This document shows, piece after piece, positions 1 through 9,300 of a DNA stretch of 64,000 bases (position 1 is the first letter of the stretch; each line of letters begins with the position of its first letter). Below the pieces are notes generated by a model, which saw nothing but the letters and a program-made list of their open reading frames with translations, was not told the DNA's origin and did not search any database. Origin of the DNA: Paracoccus sp. IB05 (GTDB lineage Bacteria > Pseudomonadota > Alphaproteobacteria > Rhodobacterales > Rhodobacteraceae); NCBI RefSeq assembly GCF_016405985.1, contig NZ_JAEFCF010000018.1:1-64000 (forward strand), in the 5' to 3' direction. The position numbers and the translations under genes were made by a program.

Positions 1-52
1 GCCTCCTTGCCTCAAAGTTAGCGAAGAAGGCGTCCACGAAACATGGGGCTAT

Positions 53-1186
53 TCATAGACGACCATAGCGAGGGAAGAGCATAGTGCCTCCGCTGGCAGC
101 CATGACCGCTTCCTTGGCCGCTTCCAGAGCGTCTCCGACGAGCGGCACACAACGGATTGAAGCGTTGGTCTTTAGGCGGCGATCTTCATTCCATGTGACG
201 CGGATATGCGGTGTTTCCCCTTTGGTCTCCACGTCCTCGACCCGCAGCCCGGTAATCTCGGCAATCCGGCATCCTGTCCCCGCTAGGATACGCCAAATTT
301 GGGCTAGAGCGGGATTCGCTCCTGAGGTGATCCTCTTATGAACCTCGGCAAGAATCTTCGGGGGCAGCGGGTCACGCTTTTCTCCATCACGCTGGCGGGA
401 TGCTGTCGCGCCCAGATCGAGCTTATTGAAGGGGTTTTGGAAAGTCTCCGGCAGTCCGAACTCCACCTTTCCGAAGTTGATCACAGCCTTGAGCACGTTC
501 AATTCGCGCTTCACCGATGCAGCCGACACTTGCGCACCGGTAGACTTTAACCGGCCTAGCATCGCATCGCGCACCTTGCGGGCATCCTCACGTGTCAGAG
601 AGGCCAGCACGGGGTTCTTGCCGAGGGCCGCGACGACCATTCGGATTACACGCGAGACGCGCGCCTCCGATTGCGTATCAGCACCTTCGCCATCCCCGAT
701 CTTCTCTGACACGTAGAGCCGCTGGGCATCGGTGAGGGTGGGGGCGGGTGCCTTATGCCGCTCAGGGCCAAGCCTCAGGACGTTGATTGTGTGACGGTCG
801 ATGGTGGAAGCGCCAACAGGCTCATATTCATCCTGCGGATAACGCGCGGCAATCGCGTCAGCCTCGTTGGCAAGGGCAGCCTCAGTAGCACCCGCTGCAA
901 TCAAACTGGCACGGCGGCGCAGTGCTTCGGCATAGGCGTCACGTTCGCTGGCACCGGGCGCGCCTGCGGAAGCAGATCGGGACAAGGAGCGAAGTGCTTC
1001 GGCAATCTCGCGTTCGACCTCTGCATGGTAGCGGGGATACGCCGCGAGGGCCTCTTTCTGGGAATCGCCCAGCTTGCGCTTGAACTCGCGCTTGGTGATC
1101 ACCGCAGCAACCTCTTTCGGCACCCTGCGACGATACTGCCAGCTTCCTGATTTGGTTTGCTCAACGTACTTCAAGATGAGCCCCAT
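53..1186 (-). pseudogene. Tyrosine recombinase/integrase, C-terminally truncated
   Basis: This encodes 377 residues of a phage-type tyrosine integrase. The N-terminus (about 1-60) reads like the arm-binding segment of this integrase family (KSGSWQYRRRVPKEV). The catalytic domain starts near 260, with the first catalytic Arg in GTGCRIAEITGL and a later basic patch (RRLKTNASIR). An in-frame TGA at 53-55 stops the protein right after FPRYGR, before the HxxR box and the tyrosine nucleophile. None of the three frames of the remaining 52 bases restores the expected continuation. It should therefore be inactive, by a nonsense mutation or a deletion junction. It begins 87 bases beyond the 3' end of tRNA-Leu on the same strand, the usual position for an integrase of an element inserted in a tRNA gene. 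Confidence 0.8.
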
Positions 1187-1273
1187 GTGTGCCTCTCGTG
1201 TGCCTGAGTGTGCACCGAGAGGACCGGCATGTCATTGAAGTCTTTGAATTATCTACTCTTGGTAGAGAGTAAA

Positions 1274-1358
1274 TGGTGCCCAGAAGAGGACTCGAACCTC
1301 CACGCCTTGCAGCGCTGGTACCTGAAACCAGTGCGTCTACCAATTCCGCCATCTGGGC
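1274..1358 (-). tRNA. tRNA-Leu (anticodon CAG)
   Basis: The 85-base gene folds as a class II tRNA. The acceptor stem pairs GCCCAGA with TCTGGGC, followed by A and an encoded CCA. The anticodon stem is CTGGT/ACCAG with loop TTCAGGT, giving anticodon CAG. The T arm carries GGTTCGAGTCC. A long variable arm is present, as in leucine tRNAs. Its 3' end faces the integrase, so it is the likely attachment site. Confidence 0.97.
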
Positions 1359-1374
1359 ACGCTTCAGTGAGGGC

Positions 1375-1403
1375 GATGTAGCCCTGGGGCAAAGGGTTGT
1401 CAA
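1375..1403 (-). promoter_or_regulatory. Sigma-70-type promoter of tRNA-Leu
   Basis: On the minus strand a perfect -35 TTGACA (1403-1398) is followed after 17 bases by TACATC (1380-1375), about 16 bases before the mature tRNA 5' end. Match and spacing are close to the housekeeping consensus. Confidence 0.7.
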
Positions 1404-1554
1404 CACGGGCCCGCGCGGAAATCGCAAGATTTTTTGACGCTCGTGTGAAAGGCCGGCTGGCGCGGGCCTCACATCGGGCTTTGGGCTTGCTGGCCCGACG
1501 TCCGGGGGCTATGGAACGGGGAATGGACGCGACGCCCGCAGGGGAGATTTCCGC

Positions 1555-2541
1555 ATGAGCAAGCTGGTCACCATTTACGGCGGGTCGGGCTTTGTCGGCC
1601 GCTATATCGCCCGGCGCTTTGCCGGCCTTGGCTGGCGGGTCCGCGTCGCGGTACGCCGCCCGAATGAAGCGATCTTCGTCAAACCCTATGGCGCTCCGGG
1701 CCAGGTCGAACCGATCCTGTGCAATATCCGCAATGAAGCCAGTGTGAAACGCGCAGCCCTTGGCGCGGATGCGGTGGTCAATTGCGTCGGAACCTTCCGC
1801 CGCCGCGGCCGGAACAACTTCCAGGCGGTACATGTCGACGGCGCCACGATCATCGCCCGCGCCGCGCGCGAGGCCGGTGTGGCAAAGCTGATCCATATCT
1901 CGGCGCTCGGGGCCGATGCCGGCAGCGCCTCGCTTTATGGCCGCAGCAAGGCCGCCGGCGAGGCCGCAATCGCGGCGGAATTCCCCGGCGCGGTCATCCT
2001 GCGCCCCTCGGTGATTTTCGGCACCGAGGACAGCTTCTTCAACAAATTCGCGGGCATGGCGCAATTCGCGCCGGTCTTGCCGATTGCCGGTGGCCAGACC
2101 CGCTTCCAGCCGGTCTGGGTCGATGATGTGGCCCTGGCCGCGGTCAATGCCGTCACCTCTGATGCCGCTGCCGGGATTTACGAACTGGGCGGGCCCGAGG
2201 CGATGCCGCTCCAGGATCTTTTGCACCGCATGCTGCCGGTGATCCAGCGTCGTCGCCTGATCCTCAACCTGCCAGGCGGGCTGATGTCGCTGCCGGCCTT
2301 CGGCTTTGACATGGCCGAAGTGCTGACCGGCGGCCTGATCGTCAACAGGATCCTCACCCGCGATCAGCTGAAAATGCTGAAGGCCGATAATGTGGTGACT
2401 GAGGGCGCGCGCGGCTTCGCCGCTCTGGGCGTAACTGCCTCGGCTTTTGAAGCGGTGATTCCGGATTACCTGTGGCGCTTCCGTCCCTCCGGGCAATATG
2501 CCGCCATCAAGAACTCGGCAAAAAACCTGAAGAAGGTCTGA
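1555..2541 (+). CDS. NAD(P)-binding epimerase-like protein, complex I NDUFA9 type
   Basis: The 328-residue protein belongs to the atypical short-chain dehydrogenase/NAD-epimerase superfamily. The N-terminal Rossmann motif is GGSGFVGR (about residues 9-16). A YGRSK segment near residue 130 stands where the catalytic YxxxK of the superfamily occurs. The closest named family is the NDUFA9-like group, whose mitochondrial member is an accessory subunit of respiratory complex I that binds NADPH. In bacteria it is usually a free-standing protein of uncertain role. It starts at ATG 1555 after GGGGAGA. uppP begins four bases after its stop, so the two are probably co-transcribed. A role in the respiratory chain here is inferred from family name only. 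Confidence 0.8.
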   Translation: MSKLVTIYGGSGFVGRYIARRFAGLGWRVRVAVRRPNEAIFVKPYGAPGQVEPILCNIRNEASVKRAALGADAVVNCVGTFRRRGRNNFQAVHVDGATIIARAAREAGVAKLIHISALGADAGSASLYGRSKAAGEAAIAAEFPGAVILRPSVIFGTEDSFFNKFAGMAQFAPVLPIAGGQTRFQPVWVDDVALAAVNAVTSDAAAGIYELGGPEAMPLQDLLHRMLPVIQRRRLILNLPGGLMSLPAFGFDMAEVLTGGLIVNRILTRDQLKMLKADNVVTEGARGFAALGVTASAFEAVIPDYLWRFRPSGQYAAIKNSAKNLKKV

Positions 2542-2545
2542 GATA

Positions 2546-3346
2546 TTGGACAACACGCTGATCGCCGCCTTTCTGGGTCTCCTGGAAGGGCTCACTGAGT
2601 TTATTCCGGTCTCATCGACAGGACATCTGCTGCTGGCGGGGCATTTCCTTGGCTTCACCTCGGACAGCCGGACCTTCGAGGTGGTGATCCAGCTTGGGGC
2701 AATCCTGGCGCTGACATCGGTATTTGCGGTCAAGGTCGGGCGGCTTTTCATGGATGCACGCCATGACATGGCGGCGCGGCGCGCTATTGTGTCAGTGGCC
2801 CTGGCCTTTCTGCCCGCCGTGGTGATCGGGTTGCTGGCGCATGGCTATATCAAGAGCGTGTTGTTTGAATCGCCGAAGCTGATTTCGATCATGCTGATCA
2901 TCGGCGGCGTCATCCTGCTGGTGGTGGACCGTATCGCGCCAAAACCGCAGCATTTCGACGCGCTGGAACTGCCGCTGGGCAAGTCGCTCGCCATTGGGTT
3001 TTGCCAGTGTATCGCGATGATCCCCGGCGTCTCGCGCTCTGGCGCCACGATTGTCGGTGCCCTGATGATGGGGGTCGAGAAACGCGCCGCGGCCGAGTTT
3101 TCCTTCCTGCTGAGCCTGCCGACCATGATCGCCGCAGTCTCCTATGATCTGTTCAAAACCCGCAATGATCTCGATTTCAGCGCGGTCTGGGATATCGCGG
3201 TCGGCTTCGCCGTGGCCTTCCTTGCAGCGGTTCTCGTGGTGAAATGGGTGCTCTCTTATGTCAGCCGCCATGGCTATGCGATCTTTGGCTGGTGGCGAAT
3301 CATCGTGGGAACGGCAGCGCTGATCGCGCTTATGGCGGGCAAATAG
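2546..3346 (+). CDS. uppP: Undecaprenyl-diphosphatase UppP (BacA)
   Basis: The integral membrane enzyme dephosphorylates undecaprenyl diphosphate, recycling the lipid carrier for peptidoglycan and other polymers; overexpression gives bacitracin resistance in other bacteria. The 266-residue length is normal. Family signatures are [17 protein letters not shown] near the N-terminus and [10 protein letters not shown] near residue 158, which together form the active site. Seven to eight hydrophobic segments follow. The start is TTG at 2546, the only start that gives the standard N-terminus. It lies four bases after the preceding stop, implying translational coupling. Confidence 0.95.
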   Translation: MDNTLIAAFLGLLEGLTEFIPVSSTGHLLLAGHFLGFTSDSRTFEVVIQLGAILALTSVFAVKVGRLFMDARHDMAARRAIVSVALAFLPAVVIGLLAHGYIKSVLFESPKLISIMLIIGGVILLVVDRIAPKPQHFDALELPLGKSLAIGFCQCIAMIPGVSRSGATIVGALMMGVEKRAAAEFSFLLSLPTMIAAVSYDLFKTRNDLDFSAVWDIAVGFAVAFLAAVLVVKWVLSYVSRHGYAIFGWWRIIVGTAALIALMAGK

Positions 3347-3363
3347 GCGGCTTCGGAACCAAT

Positions 3364-3446
3364 GCTGACCTATTTTCGGGAATTTTCAGAGGATTTTTGA
3401 TCACGGGTTCCCCAAATCCGCATATAGGTCAGCCATGCTGACTTTT
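3364..3446 (+). promoter_or_regulatory. Three-arm attenuator-like structure between uppP and gltD
   Basis: Arm 1, GCTGACCTAT (3364-3373), is perfectly complementary to arm 2, ATAGGTCAGC (3424-3433). Arm 2 also pairs with arm 3, GCTGAC (3437-3442), to make a 6-bp hairpin with a CAT loop followed directly by TTTT (3443-3446). The 2:3 pairing looks like an intrinsic terminator and the 1:2 pairing like a competing antiterminator. It may simply be a terminator for uppP, or it may control read-through into gltD. Confidence 0.4.
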
Positions 3447-3507
3447 ATTCGAATCCCCTCAGATGTAGGAAGGCGCACCCGGAACCTGCTTTGAGGGAAG
3501 CGCAGCC

Positions 3508-4941
3508 ATGGCCACGCAAAAGATGCTGAAATTTGTTTCCCTGGGCAAAGAGATGCCCGAGAAACGCAAAGCCTCTGACCGCAATCAGGATTTCGACGAG
3601 ATCTATCGCGAATTCGCGGCAGAAAAGGCGGCCGAACAGGCCAGCCGCTGTTCGCAATGCGGCGTGCCTTATTGCCAGTCGCATTGCCCGCTGCACAACA
3701 ATATCCCCGACTGGCTCCGCCTCACCGCCGAGGGCCGGCTGAAAGAGGCCTGGGAGATCAGCCAGGCCACCAATTCCTTCCCCGAGATCTGCGGCCGCAT
3801 CTGCCCGCAGGACCGGCTTTGCGAAGGCAATTGCGTCATCGAACAATCCGGCCATGGCACGGTCACCATTGGCTCGGTCGAGAAATACATCACCGACACG
3901 GCCTGGGAAGAAGGCTGGGTCCAGCCGGTTGTCCCCCATAGCGAACGCGCTGAATCGGTGGGCATCATCGGCGCAGGCCCGGGCGGGCTCGCGGCGGCGG
4001 AACGGCTGCGCCGCGCCGGTGTGCAGGTCACCGTCTATGACCGCTATGACCGCGCCGGCGGGCTGCTGACCTATGGCATCCCGGGATTTAAGCTGGAAAA
4101 GCCGGTCGTCATGCGCCGGGTGGAACAGCTGGAAGCCTCGGGCGTGACCTTTGTGCTGAACTGCACCGTCGGCGTTGACCTGTCGTTCGAAGAGATCCGG
4201 TCGCGTCACACCGCCGTGCTGATCGCCACCGGCGTCTATAAGATCCGCGAGATCGAGGCCCCCGGCTCGGGCGCGCGCGGCATTGTGAAAGCGCTCGACT
4301 ACCTGACCGTGTCGAACCGGCTCTCTTTCGGCGACTCTGTGCCGGAATATGAAGATGGCAGCCTGAACGCGAGCGGCAAGCGCGTTGTGGTCATCGGCGG
4401 CGGCGATACCGCGATGGATTGCGTGCGCACCGCGATCCGCCAGGGCGCAACTTCGGTGAAATGCCTTTACCGCCGCGACCGGGCCAATATGCCCGGAAGC
4501 CAGCGCGAGGTGCAGAATGCCGAAGAGGAAGGCGTGGACTTCGTCTGGCTCGCGGCACCGAAGGGGTTTTCGGGCGGCACAGAGGTCGAAGGCGTGATGG
4601 TGCAAAAAATGCGTCTCGGCGCGCCGGATGCCTCGGGCCGTCAGTCGCCCGAGGTGATCGAGGGCGCCGATTATGTCGAGCCCGCCGATCTGGTCGTGCA
4701 GGCGCTCGGCTTCGAACCCGAGGCCTTGCCGAAGCTTTGGGGCGTCGACGAACTGACCGTCACCCGCTGGGGCACGATCAAGGCCGATTTCCGCAGCCAT
4801 GCGACCTCGATCCCGGGTGTCTATGCCGTGGGTGATATCGTGCGCGGGGCGAGTCTTGTCGTCTGGGCGATCCGTGACGGCCGCGAGGCGGCAGATGCGA
4901 TCATCGACTCCCTCGGTCATGCCGCTGTCGCGGCCGAGTGA
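3508..4941 (+). CDS. gltD: Glutamate synthase small subunit (NADPH)
   Basis: GltD transfers electrons from NADPH to the large subunit, which makes glutamate from glutamine and 2-oxoglutarate. The 477-residue length fits the family. The N-terminus carries the cysteine clusters for two 4Fe-4S centres (CSQCGVPYCQSHC near 49-61 and CGRICPQDRLCEGNC near 94-108). The FAD-binding GAGPGGLAAAE motif is near residue 152 and the NADPH-binding GGGDTAMD motif near 300. The gene precedes gltB on the same strand, but three small genes lie between them. The ATG follows GAGGGAAG at normal spacing. Confidence 0.96.
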   Translation: MATQKMLKFVSLGKEMPEKRKASDRNQDFDEIYREFAAEKAAEQASRCSQCGVPYCQSHCPLHNNIPDWLRLTAEGRLKEAWEISQATNSFPEICGRICPQDRLCEGNCVIEQSGHGTVTIGSVEKYITDTAWEEGWVQPVVPHSERAESVGIIGAGPGGLAAAERLRRAGVQVTVYDRYDRAGGLLTYGIPGFKLEKPVVMRRVEQLEASGVTFVLNCTVGVDLSFEEIRSRHTAVLIATGVYKIREIEAPGSGARGIVKALDYLTVSNRLSFGDSVPEYEDGSLNASGKRVVVIGGGDTAMDCVRTAIRQGATSVKCLYRRDRANMPGSQREVQNAEEEGVDFVWLAAPKGFSGGTEVEGVMVQKMRLGAPDASGRQSPEVIEGADYVEPADLVVQALGFEPEALPKLWGVDELTVTRWGTIKADFRSHATSIPGVYAVGDIVRGASLVVWAIRDGREAADAIIDSLGHAAVAAE

Positions 4942-4961
4942 CCCTTTTCGGGAGAAACGCC

Positions 4962-5180
4962 ATGATCCGTTGCCTTGCTCTGCTCTGCGCCGTGGCGGTA
5001 TCCCCTGCCCCGTCAGCAGCCAGGCCCTTTGATGCCACCGCTCTCACGACCTGGAGCGGGCCGCGCGCCCTCGCGCTGGTCCGCTCCGGCGCAGATGGCT
5101 TTGAAGTGAATACCGATACCATCCGAAGCAAGGTACAGTCGGGGGCAATGCTCCCTGATTACGAGGTCTCGCCGACATGA
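4962..5180 (+). CDS. Small exported protein of unknown function
   Basis: This 72-residue protein begins with a clear signal peptide (MIRCLALLCAVAVSPAPSAA), so it is probably periplasmic. No family was recognised. The chosen ATG at 4962 follows GGGAGAA at good spacing. It starts 20 bases after gltD and its stop overlaps the start of the next gene (ATGA), so translation is coupled. The mature part is only about 50 residues, so it may be a small secreted factor or the remnant of a longer gene. Confidence 0.6.
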   Translation: MIRCLALLCAVAVSPAPSAARPFDATALTTWSGPRALALVRSGADGFEVNTDTIRSKVQSGAMLPDYEVSPT

Positions 5181-5920
5181 ACCGCTTTTTCACCGTCACC
5201 CTGTCTTCTGCGCTGCTGCCGCTGCTGGCGGGCATTGCCGGGGCGCGGACCTGGTCTGCTCCGGAAAGCTGCGAGATCTTTATGACCGTGCAGGCCAAGG
5301 GCTGCCGGGTGTCGAATTACTATACCTGCACTGCCGATCAGAAAGGCGATCAGTGGCGCGCCGATTTCGATCAGGAGGGGCTTTTCTTCCGGTCGCGGAT
5401 CAATTCCGAAACCGAATGGGTCGAGAGTATCAGCGAAGGCGAAGGTGCCGGAACGGTGCAGATGCTGGCGCCGAACGCCGCCGATCCGGCCTCATTCTCG
5501 GAACTGATTGCAACCGGGATCGACACGTTTGAATTCTCGCTGACCCGCAATACCGGCTTTGACACCACTGTTACCGGCTTTGACCGGCTGACCGGTCGCA
5601 GCGTGACCATTGACGGCGTCGTGCTGGAAGAGACCGAATTCGAGGCCTTCGAGATTGATGCCGATGGCGCCCAGGTCCGGCGCTCGCGCGGCAATGAATA
5701 TGTTTCGCGCGAGATGCGGCTGTTCTTTTCCGGCCCCGGCCAGAGCGATCTGGGCGATGGCCAATGGCTGCCGATCGACGGCAGCCCGATCGACTTCATC
5801 TTCCCCGGGGAGCCTGGATTCGCCTCCCCCCGCCCGCTTTATGACTGCGATCCGCTGATGACCGAGGCTCCTGCCGATCCGGCGCTGGAGCGGCTGTGGA
5901 GGGCGCGTTATGGCGACTGA
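5177..5920 (+). CDS. Putative periplasmic protein of unknown function
   Basis: The 247-residue protein has an N-terminal signal-like segment (MNRFFTVTLSSALLPLLAGI, cleavage likely near AGA). The rest is acidic and rich in beta-type sequence, with a few conserved-looking cysteines (CEIF, KGCR, YTCTA, YDCDP). No catalytic motif was recognised. It overlaps the previous gene by four bases and the following GFA-family gene by 11 bases, so all lie in the gltD-gltB transcription unit. Any link to glutamate synthesis is positional only. Confidence 0.65.
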   Translation: MNRFFTVTLSSALLPLLAGIAGARTWSAPESCEIFMTVQAKGCRVSNYYTCTADQKGDQWRADFDQEGLFFRSRINSETEWVESISEGEGAGTVQMLAPNAADPASFSELIATGIDTFEFSLTRNTGFDTTVTGFDRLTGRSVTIDGVVLEETEFEAFEIDADGAQVRRSRGNEYVSREMRLFFSGPGQSDLGDGQWLPIDGSPIDFIFPGEPGFASPRPLYDCDPLMTEAPADPALERLWRARYGD

Positions 5921-6350
5921 GACGCGCGGACAATGCCTGTGCGGTGCGGTGCGGGTCACCGTCTCGAATGCCCCGCATGAGGTGAATGCCTGCCATTGCA
6001 GCATGTGCAGACGCTGGACGGGGGTGGCGCTGGTCACCCTCGACGTTCCCGAGGCCGATATCCGCATCGAAGGGCAGGAGGCGGTGCGCAGCTTTGCCTC
6101 GTCAGACTGGGCCGAACGCTCATTTTGCGGCACATGCGGCTCTTCGCTCTGGTATCGGCTGACCGCGCCCGGGGCGCCTGCGGATTATTACCTGGCGGCG
6201 GGTCTGATGGACCAATTGTCCGGCGTGACCCTTGCCAATGAAATCTATGTCGATCACCGGCCCCAGGCTTTCGCCTTTGCCGGTCCGGCCAGACAGATAA
6301 CGGAAGCAGAGTTTATGGCGATGCTTCCGCCGCCAGCCCAAGAGGAGTGA
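5910..6350 (+). CDS. GFA-family (glutathione-dependent formaldehyde-activating-like) zinc protein
   Basis: The 146-residue protein carries the zinc-binding cysteines typical of the GFA/CENP-V fold: CLCG near residue 9, CHCSMC near 28 and CGTCG near 72. The founding member, Gfa, was reported to speed formation of S-hydroxymethylglutathione, but most members have no proven activity, so the name should not be read as a function. The start overlaps the previous stop by 11 bases and gltB begins four bases after its end, which places it inside the glt operon. Confidence 0.85.
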   Translation: MATETRGQCLCGAVRVTVSNAPHEVNACHCSMCRRWTGVALVTLDVPEADIRIEGQEAVRSFASSDWAERSFCGTCGSSLWYRLTAPGAPADYYLAAGLMDQLSGVTLANEIYVDHRPQAFAFAGPARQITEAEFMAMLPPPAQEE

Positions 6351-6353
6351 GCC

Positions 6354-9300
6354 ATGACGATCTATGATGAGGCCTGGGCGAAAGCCGAAGAAGCCAAACG
6401 TGCTTTCATGGGCGAGCACAGCCTTTACCGCGATGAGGATGAACATTCCTCCTGCGGCGTGGGTCTCGTCGTAGCGGTCTCGGGCAAGCCCTCGCGCAAG
6501 GTCGTGCAGGCGGGGATCGACGCCCTGAAAGCGATCTGGCACCGCGGCGCGGTCGATGCCGACGGGAAAACCGGCGATGGCGCAGGGATCCATGTCCAGA
6601 TCCCGGTCGATTTCTTCTATGACGTCGTGCGGCGCACCGGCCATGAACCCGATCCGCAAAAATGGATCGCGGTTGGCCAGGTCTTCCTGCCGCGTACCGA
6701 TTTCGCGGCGCAGGAACGCTGCCGGACCATCGTGGAAACCGAAGTCCTGCGCATGGGCCATTATATCTATGGCTGGCGCCATGTACCGGTCGATATTTCG
6801 GTGCTGGGCGAAAAGGCCAATGCCACCCGCCCCGAGATCGAACAGATCCTGATCCGTTGTGAAAAAGAAATCGACCGCGAGCAGTTCGAGCGCGAGCTCT
6901 ACATCATCCGCCGCCGGATCGAGAAAGCCGTCACCGCTTCGGGCATTTACGGCTGCTATCTGTGTTCGCTCTCCTGCCGGTCGGTGATCTATAAGGGCAT
7001 GATGCTCGCGGAACAGGTCTCGGTCTTCTACCCGGATCTGCAGGACGAGCGGTTCGTCTCGGCCTTTGCGATCTACCACCAGCGCTATTCGACCAATACC
7101 TTCCCGCAATGGTGGCTGGCGCAGCCCTTCCGGATGCTTGCCCATAACGGCGAGATCAACACGCTGAAGGGCAATGTCAACTGGATGAAATCGCACGAGA
7201 TCCGCATGGCATCGAGCGCTTTCGGCGAGATGGCAGAAGACATCAAGCCGATCATCCCGGGCGGCACGTCTGATTCCGGTGCGCTGGATGCGGTGTTCGA
7301 GGTGATGGTGCGCTCGGGCCGCTCGGCGCCGATGGCCAAGACCATGCTGGTGCCGGAAGCCTGGTCGAAACAGACCGACACCATGCCCCAGGCCTGGGCG
7401 GATATGTATTCCTATTGCAACTCGGTGATCGAGCCCTGGGATGGCCCGGCGGCGCTGGCGATGACCGATGGCCGCTGGGTCTGCGGTGGCCTCGACCGCA
7501 ACGGGCTCAGGCCCATGCGCTATGTGATCACCGGCGACGGGCTGCTAATCGCGGGGTCCGAGGCCGGGATGGTGCCGGTGGATGAGCTGACCATCCGCGA
7601 AAAAGGCGCACTTGGGCCGGGCCAGATGATCGCGGTCGATATGGCAGAGGGCAAGCTCTACCACGACACCGAGATGAAGAACAAACTCGCTTCCGCCCAG
7701 CCCTATAGCGAATGGGTCGGCAAGATCACCCATCTGTCGCCCGATCTCGACGCGCTGCCGGAACATGCGCTTTATGCCGGGTCGGACCTGCGCAAGCGTC
7801 AGATCGCCGCCGGCTATTCGGTCGAGGATCTGGAGCAGGTTCTGGCCCCGATGGCCGAAGACGGCAAGGAAATGATCGCCTCGATGGGCGATGACACACC
7901 GCCTGCGGTGCTGTCGAAAATCTACCGGCCCCTGTCGCATTACTTCCGCCAGAATTTCAGCCAGGTGACGAACCCGCCCATCGACTCCTTGCGCGAGGGC
8001 CGGGTGATGTCGCTGAAAACGCGTTTCGGGAATCTGCGCAACGTGCTGGATGAAAACTCCAGCCAGACCGAGATCCTGGTGCTGGAAAGCCCCTTCGTCG
8101 CCAATGCCGAATTCGACGCGATGGTGAAGCAGTTCGGCGAGCATGTCGCCTTTATCGACTGCACCTTCCCGGTCGGCCCGACGCTGAACGACCTGCAAAA
8201 TGCGCTGGAACGGATCCGGGCCGAGGCCGAAGACGCGGTGCGGTCTGGCGCAGGCCAGCTGATCCTGACGGATGAGCATCAGGGCGTGGAGAAAGTCGGC
8301 ATGCCGATGATCCTCGCGACGTCAGCCGTGCACAGCTGGCTGACGCGCGAGGGGCTCAGGACCTTCTGTTCGATCAATGTGCGCTCGGCGGAATGTATCG
8401 ACCCGCATTATTTCGCGGTGCTGATCGGCTGTGGTGCGACCACGGTGAACCCCTATCTCGCGCAGGACAGCATCGCTGACCGGATCGAGCGGGGCCTGCT
8501 GGAGGGCAGCCTTGTCGAAGCAATGCGCCGCTACCGCGATGCGATTGACGCGGGGCTTCTGAAGATCATGGCGAAGATGGGGATTTCGGTGATCTCGTCT
8601 TATCGCGGTGGTCTGAATTTCGAAGCCGTTGGCCTGTCGCGTGCGATGGTCGCCGAATATTTCCCCGGCATGCATTCGCGCATATCGGGGATCGGTCTGC
8701 ACGGCGTCGAGCAGAAGCTGGAAGAGGTCCATGCCCGTGGCTGGCTCGGCGGCGCGGATGTGCTGCCGATCGGCGGCTTCTACAAGGCGCGGCGCTCGGG
8801 TGAGAAACATGGCTGGGAAGCCCAGACCATGCATATGCTGCAAGCGGCCTGCGACCGCGCAAGCTATGATTTGTGGAAGACCTATTCCGCCGCGATGCGG
8901 TCGAACCCGCCGATCCATCTGCGCGACCTCCTGGACATCAAGACGCTTGGAAAACCAGTGCCGATTGAAGAGGTGGAAAGCATCACCTCGATCCGCAAAC
9001 GCTTTGTGACCCCGGGCATGTCTTTGGGCGCGCTGTCGCCCGAGGCGCATATGACGCTCAACATCGCGATGAACCGGATCGGCGCCAAGTCGGATTCGGG
9101 TGAGGGCGGTGAAGACCCGGCACATCAGCACCCGTTCCCGAATGGCGATAACCCCTGCGCCAAGATCAAGCAGGTGGCCTCGGGGCGCTTTGGGGTCACG
9201 GCAGAATATCTGAACGCCTGCGAAGAGCTTGAGATCAAGGTAGCCCAGGGCGCCAAGCCCGGCGAGGGCGGCCAGCTTCCGGGCATGAAAGTGACCGATC

